From the NCBI RefSeq assembly GCF_048594095.1, contig NC_132797.1:71977000-72040999 (forward strand): a DNA stretch of 64,000 bases, in the 5' to 3' direction. Numbering within the stretch: position 1 is the stretch's first letter; each line of letters opens with the position of its first letter. Both the position numbers and the translations under genes were made by a program. Source of the DNA: Paramormyrops kingsleyae (Eukaryota > Chordata > Actinopteri > Osteoglossiformes > Mormyridae). Positions 59,942 through 64,000 of the stretch are shown here, piece by piece. Under the pieces are notes generated by a model, which was given only the letters and a program-made list of their open reading frames with translations, had not been told where the DNA came from and did no database searches.

Positions 59942-61134
59942 ATATACGCCAACCAGCATAACATTAAAACCACCCACCTAATATTGTGTCGGTCTCCCTC
60001 ATGCCATCAAAACAGCTCTGACCCAAAGAGGCAGGGACTCCTCGAGACCTCTGAAGGTGTCCTGTGGTATCTGGTACCAAGACGTTAGCAGCAGATCCTT
60101 TAAGTTACAAGGTGGAGCCTTCATGGACCCGACTTGTCTGTCCAGCACATCCCAAAGATGCTTGATCGGACTGAAATCTGGAGAATTTTGGTGGTCAAGT
60201 CAACACCTTGAACTATTTTTCATGTTTCTCGAACCATTCCTGAACAATTTTTGGAGTGAGGCAAGGTGCATCATAAAGAGGAATACTGTTGCCATGAAGG
60301 TGTGTACTTGGTCTGCAACCAAGTGTTTGGGTATGTGGTACATGTCAAAATAACATCCATATGAATCCCAGGACCCAAGGTTCCCCCAGTAGAACATTGC
60401 CCGGAGCAACACACTGCCTGCACCGGCTTGTCTTCTTCTCATAGTGCATCCTAGGTGCCATCTTCTCAGTTAAACAACACACATGCACCCAGCCATCGAC
60501 ATGATGTAACAGAAAACGTGACTCATCAGACCAGGCCACCTTCTTCCATTGCTTCATGGTCCAGTCCTGACACCCACGTGCCCATTGTAGGTGCTTTCGT
60601 TGGTGGACAGGAGTCAGCATGGACACTCTGACTGGTCTGCGGCTACCCAGCCCCATACACAGCGAGCTGCGATGCACTGTGTCCTCTGACACCATTCTGT
60701 CATAACCAGATTAACTTTTTCAGCAATTTGTGTTACAGTAGCTCTCCTGTGGGATCGGACCAGACAGGGTAATTTTCACACCCCCAGTGCATCAATGAGC
60801 CTTGGCCACCCATGACCCCATCGCCGGTTCACTGGTTGGCTTTCCTGGGCCGCTTTTGGTAGGTACTGACCAGTGCATACTGGGAACACCCCACAAGACC
60901 TGCGATTTTGGAGATGGTCTAACCTAGTCGTCTAACCATCACAATTTGCCCCTTTTCAAAGTAACTCAGATCTTTACACTCGTCCATTTTTCCTGCTTCC
61001 AACACATTAACCTCAAGAACGGTCTGCTCACTGTCCTAATGGCACCCTTCACGGGTACCACTGTAAAGAGATACTCAATGTTATTCACACTTCACCTGTC
61101 AGTGGTTTTAATTTTATGGCTGATCAGTGTATAT
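59942..61134 (-). mobile_element. Decayed Tc1-like DNA transposon
   Basis: The terminal inverted repeats are about 33 bases (atacgccaaccagcataaca on the left; atacactgatcagccataaa read from the right; both continue into ttaaaaccac), flanked by TA. The interior, on the minus strand from about 60695 to 60200, encodes transposase pieces such as QWKKVAWSDESRFLLHHVDG, RPVRVSMLTPVHQRKHLQW and, in another frame, HLVADQVHTFMATVF. Frame breaks and lost catalytic context show that it is inactive. This is the only autonomous-type DNA transposon body in the window. Confidence 0.9.
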
Positions 61135-61850
61135 GGCCAAAAAGTATCAATTATGGTCTTTTATTGGTTATGACATCTCCACTGATCCTGCAGGGAAAGC
61201 TGGAACTCCATCATTGTGGTTATTGTTGACACCTGCAAATTATGACGCAACCCATAAGTGCTGCCAGGTAACAAACCGTACCAGCTATACAAACAAACCA
61301 TCTGCGGAGCTCGCTGTTACATCTCACTGCTCTCCAGGGCTAAGCCTCAAGCCTCGGTCAGATGGAATTCCTAGTCCATAACTTTCAAGGTACTCTGCTG
61401 TTAACTTATGACTCCAGTGAATCTTTCACGGTTCCTGATCCTGAGCTTTTCAATTCTTGCTTTATTCTTGTAATTCTCTTCTAGTTTGTCCCTAAGGTAC
61501 AAATCAGAGACAAATCCTCCAGTGATTCTGGGTTTGGTTCCTGTTTCCTGGTTAACCCCCGCATCTCTGCACCTGTCTTGCATGTCTCATCCATGTCTAC
61601 ACAGCACTCTAGGACTGGGTCATGGTGGCTGTCCACCATGAAGGAGAGTTGCTATAGGCAGAAATGTTTTCAGAATACGTACGGAGCAGACTCCTGCCAG
61701 TCTTGTGTAGATGACTGAGGCCCAGCGGTTACACAGCTTAGAGAGCCTACACCCTACATTTTCCTAATGTTGGGAAACTTCCCCTGCTGGAAGACGTCGG
61801 GCCCTTGTGTGACACTCGATCCCCTATCACCCAGCTCCAATTTTGACTCC

Positions 61851-61929
61851 CACATGGTGAGGTCAAAGTGTCACATGGTGAGGTCAGAGTGTCACATGGT
61901 GAGGTCAGAGTGTCACATGGTGAGGTTAG
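61851..61929. repeat. 21-bp tandem repeat, 3.8 copies
   Basis: The unit cacatggtgaggtcagagtg plus t starts at 61851, 61872, 61893 and 61914, with one or two substitutions. Confidence 0.92.
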
Positions 61930-62444
61930 ATAGGCATCACAATTGTTTTTTCCCCCTATTGCAGTTCTAATGCCTAAAACCATTTTGAGAATATTCTACA
62001 GACTCCTTATTGAGTCTGATTTTAATTGGGCCTTTAAAACATGATGCCCTTGCATTGCAAGACCTTTGTGATGAAATGACTAACAAACAAAAGGAATATC
62101 TTTTACAATTTTTTTACAGATGTTTGCTTTGTTGTGAATCAATCTATCTGCCCAACCCCACATGAACAGAAAGACAGAAAAAACAGGCATAAATATAGAC
62201 GAGTGTGACATCCTGGCACCTGGCAAACAGAGACAGCTTATGTTTTACTGTTCACCATATTTCAGGACAAGGTCCAGCGCTGACCTTGGAATCCCCATGT
62301 AGTCTGACACTTAGTGTAACTGAATCACTATCAGACTGCTGAATAAAGCAGAAGGCCTCGTGAAAACAAGTCAAACTGAATAATAGCTGGAAGAGAAGGA
62401 CACAAATGATTCAATGGCTAAGATATCTGCTGTTCTGCTGTCTC

Positions 62445-62820
62445 ACACGTTCTAACCATACCGTGTCGCATTTTTTAACCAAAAGATGTTCCATGTTTCC
62501 GTGCCGTATTGCAACTTCTAGACCAACTAGAAGTTTTAACCACACTGTATCACACACTGGTATTCTACCATATATACATGTTCTAGCCGTGCAGCTTCAC
62601 AAGTACCATTCCTGCAGTGTCACCTGTACTAATTCTGTCCAGTCATCTGTTTTCATCCTGTGGTTTTGCATGTTCTAGCCATTCCGTGTTTACATGTTCT
62701 TTCTCTGAAACATCATGCATAGAAATCACAGGTGTGTCAGGTGTTCTTGCCAAACATCTTATATGTTCTAAATGTACCATGTCACATGTTCTAACTCCCC
62801 TACAGTATCACATGTTAAAT
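62445..62820. repeat. Highly degenerate tandem sequence (catgttctaaccat...gtgtcac)
   Basis: Variants of catgttctagccat followed by ccgtgt or gtatcaca recur at irregular distances (about 62446, 62575, 62668, 62761 and 62785). It looks like an old minisatellite that has lost its register. Confidence 0.5.
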
Positions 62821-64000
62821 TTGCCCTCTCCTGTATTTTATGACCATTTAGCGCTTGCTTTTTCTCAAGAAGTCAGAGAGGTTCATGCTGAAAAATTGGT
62901 AGAACATTGGAACTCTGAAGACACACATGTGCAGTCTGTTGCACATGTTATGGAAACAAGATGGGCTATAAAGACAATAAGGGTATGAACTGTGATTTGG
63001 TCACAATTGGGAAACAGCGATGGAAGCCAAAGGTTTGATGAACTAGCTGGTCTCTTAATGGTTATTGAACTTCTTAAGGAGTTCCACAATAGGCTATGAA
63101 AGGGTGTGGGAGACTGAACTACAATGTTCTTCTAAGCAGAAATGTTCTTACTTGTGTTCAGAAATGCTACCCAATTTAAAAATAGTACTCAAGTCAATGC
63201 TGAAACTGAACCTTTGTGGTTAGGGATAAAACATAATACAAACCTGTTACTATAGTTAACAGATAGACCGCATTGTTAGAATTATCTACGTCATTGTAGC
63301 TGCACCCCATGAGAAATGACTTGGCAAGCTTGCACAGTAAATATTATTGCAAAAACAATTCTCCCTTTACAGGCACATTGGACAAATACAGGCTGTTCCA
63401 TAGCCTTGAGACAGGAACAGAACTGCTCTCCAGGGCCAGGGTCATGTGACAGTGAAGAACCGCCGCAGGACAAAACACCATCTTTTGGATTACATATGTC
63501 GGTTCGCTTAAGATGTATTGACAGTTTGTGGGGGAGGGGGAAAGGTCAAATCACTGGATAAATTTTAATTAAATTTATCAAATTGATGTCAACATCAGTT
63601 TATGATCATTCTGGCACACAAAAGGTTGATCTCCTGGACAACTGGTAGAAAACCATATTCCCATTAACATGTGGAGATGATGACTCGACAAGACCTTGAT
63701 TTGAAAACAGTTGTGAATCAAGGGCCGCACCTTCACATTCAGCCCAGTAGAGTAAAGTCAGTGGCATCAAACAACCGCCCTGAGTGTCTGTTTCTGGCCA
63801 GTCTGAGAGAAGAGGGGGGGGGGCTCACTGGGGATCCGTGACTTTTCCAAAAAACACCCCATGTGGTTACAAATCCATGAACTCCAACGGGTAAAGCGCA
63901 GACATTAACACATTAAGCAGGTATTCATTGCTTTAGAACAGAACTTCAACCTACTAATACAAACACTTCTTCAAGTGATGAGTAATCTGATAATCACCAT

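Larger units (their letters stand above)
53827..64000 (+). other. col4a1 3' UTR and downstream intergenic DNA
   Basis: Past the stop codon there are three AATAAA hexamers (54399, 54740, 55311) and then repeats: a MITE at 55488-55713, a foldback MITE at 55970-56134, a 32-base tandem duplication (57006-57069), a TIR-like fragment at about 57285, a MITE at 57843-58011, a Tc1-like relic (59942-61134), a 21-bp tandem array (61851-61929) and degenerate tandem sequence at 62445-62820. No splice-supported gene was recognised on either strand. Confidence 0.7.

Overview
The window looks like a ray-finned (most likely teleost) fish chromosome. The evidence is a vertebrate basement-membrane collagen locus whose introns are full of short non-autonomous DNA transposons, tRNA-derived SINE pieces, L2-type LINE ends and a decayed Tc1-like element, as is typical of fish genomes. 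It is eukaryotic throughout: no operons, no CRISPR array, no recognisable tRNA or rRNA gene.

The core is a head-to-head pair of type IV collagen genes. On the plus strand a complete odd-class (alpha-1-like) chain, called here col4a1, runs from an ATG at 19639 to a TAA ending at 53826. I could trace 52 coding exons by splice sites, phase and the Gly-X-Y register. They sum to 4908 bases (1635 residues plus stop), in frame from end to end; human COL4A1 also has 52 exons and 1669 residues. On the minus strand three 5' coding exons of an alpha-2-like chain (col4a2) are visible at 18861-18925, 18707-18761 and 6891-6971. The rest of that gene lies beyond the left edge. The two start codons are 713 bases apart, so 18926-19638 should hold the shared bidirectional promoter known for vertebrate COL4A1/COL4A2. 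The two products normally assemble into the [alpha1]2 alpha2 heterotrimer of basement membranes.

Layout: 1-6890 is the left part of a col4a2 intron (repeats only). 6891-6971 is col4a2 coding exon 3. 6972-18706 is the long col4a2 intron. 18707-18925 holds the split col4a2 signal-peptide exons. 18926-19638 is the promoter interval. 19639-19701 is col4a1 exon 1. 19702-34672 is col4a1 intron 1. 34673-40060 encodes the 7S region. 40234-52577 is the triple-helix exons. 52660-53826 is the NC1 domain. 53827-64000 is the 3' UTR and intergenic DNA, with a Tc1-like relic near 60-61 kb and no other gene that I can support.

The observation most worth a second look is at col4a1 exon 7. The intron starts directly with a 25-bp minisatellite of 12 copies, and the repeat phase is such that the native 5' splice site (CCT|GTACGT) is copied in every unit. 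This gives a ladder of 13 potential donors. Also notable are a GC-AG intron splitting the col4a2 signal peptide, several MITEs with intact 8-bp target duplications, and one MITE nested inside another.
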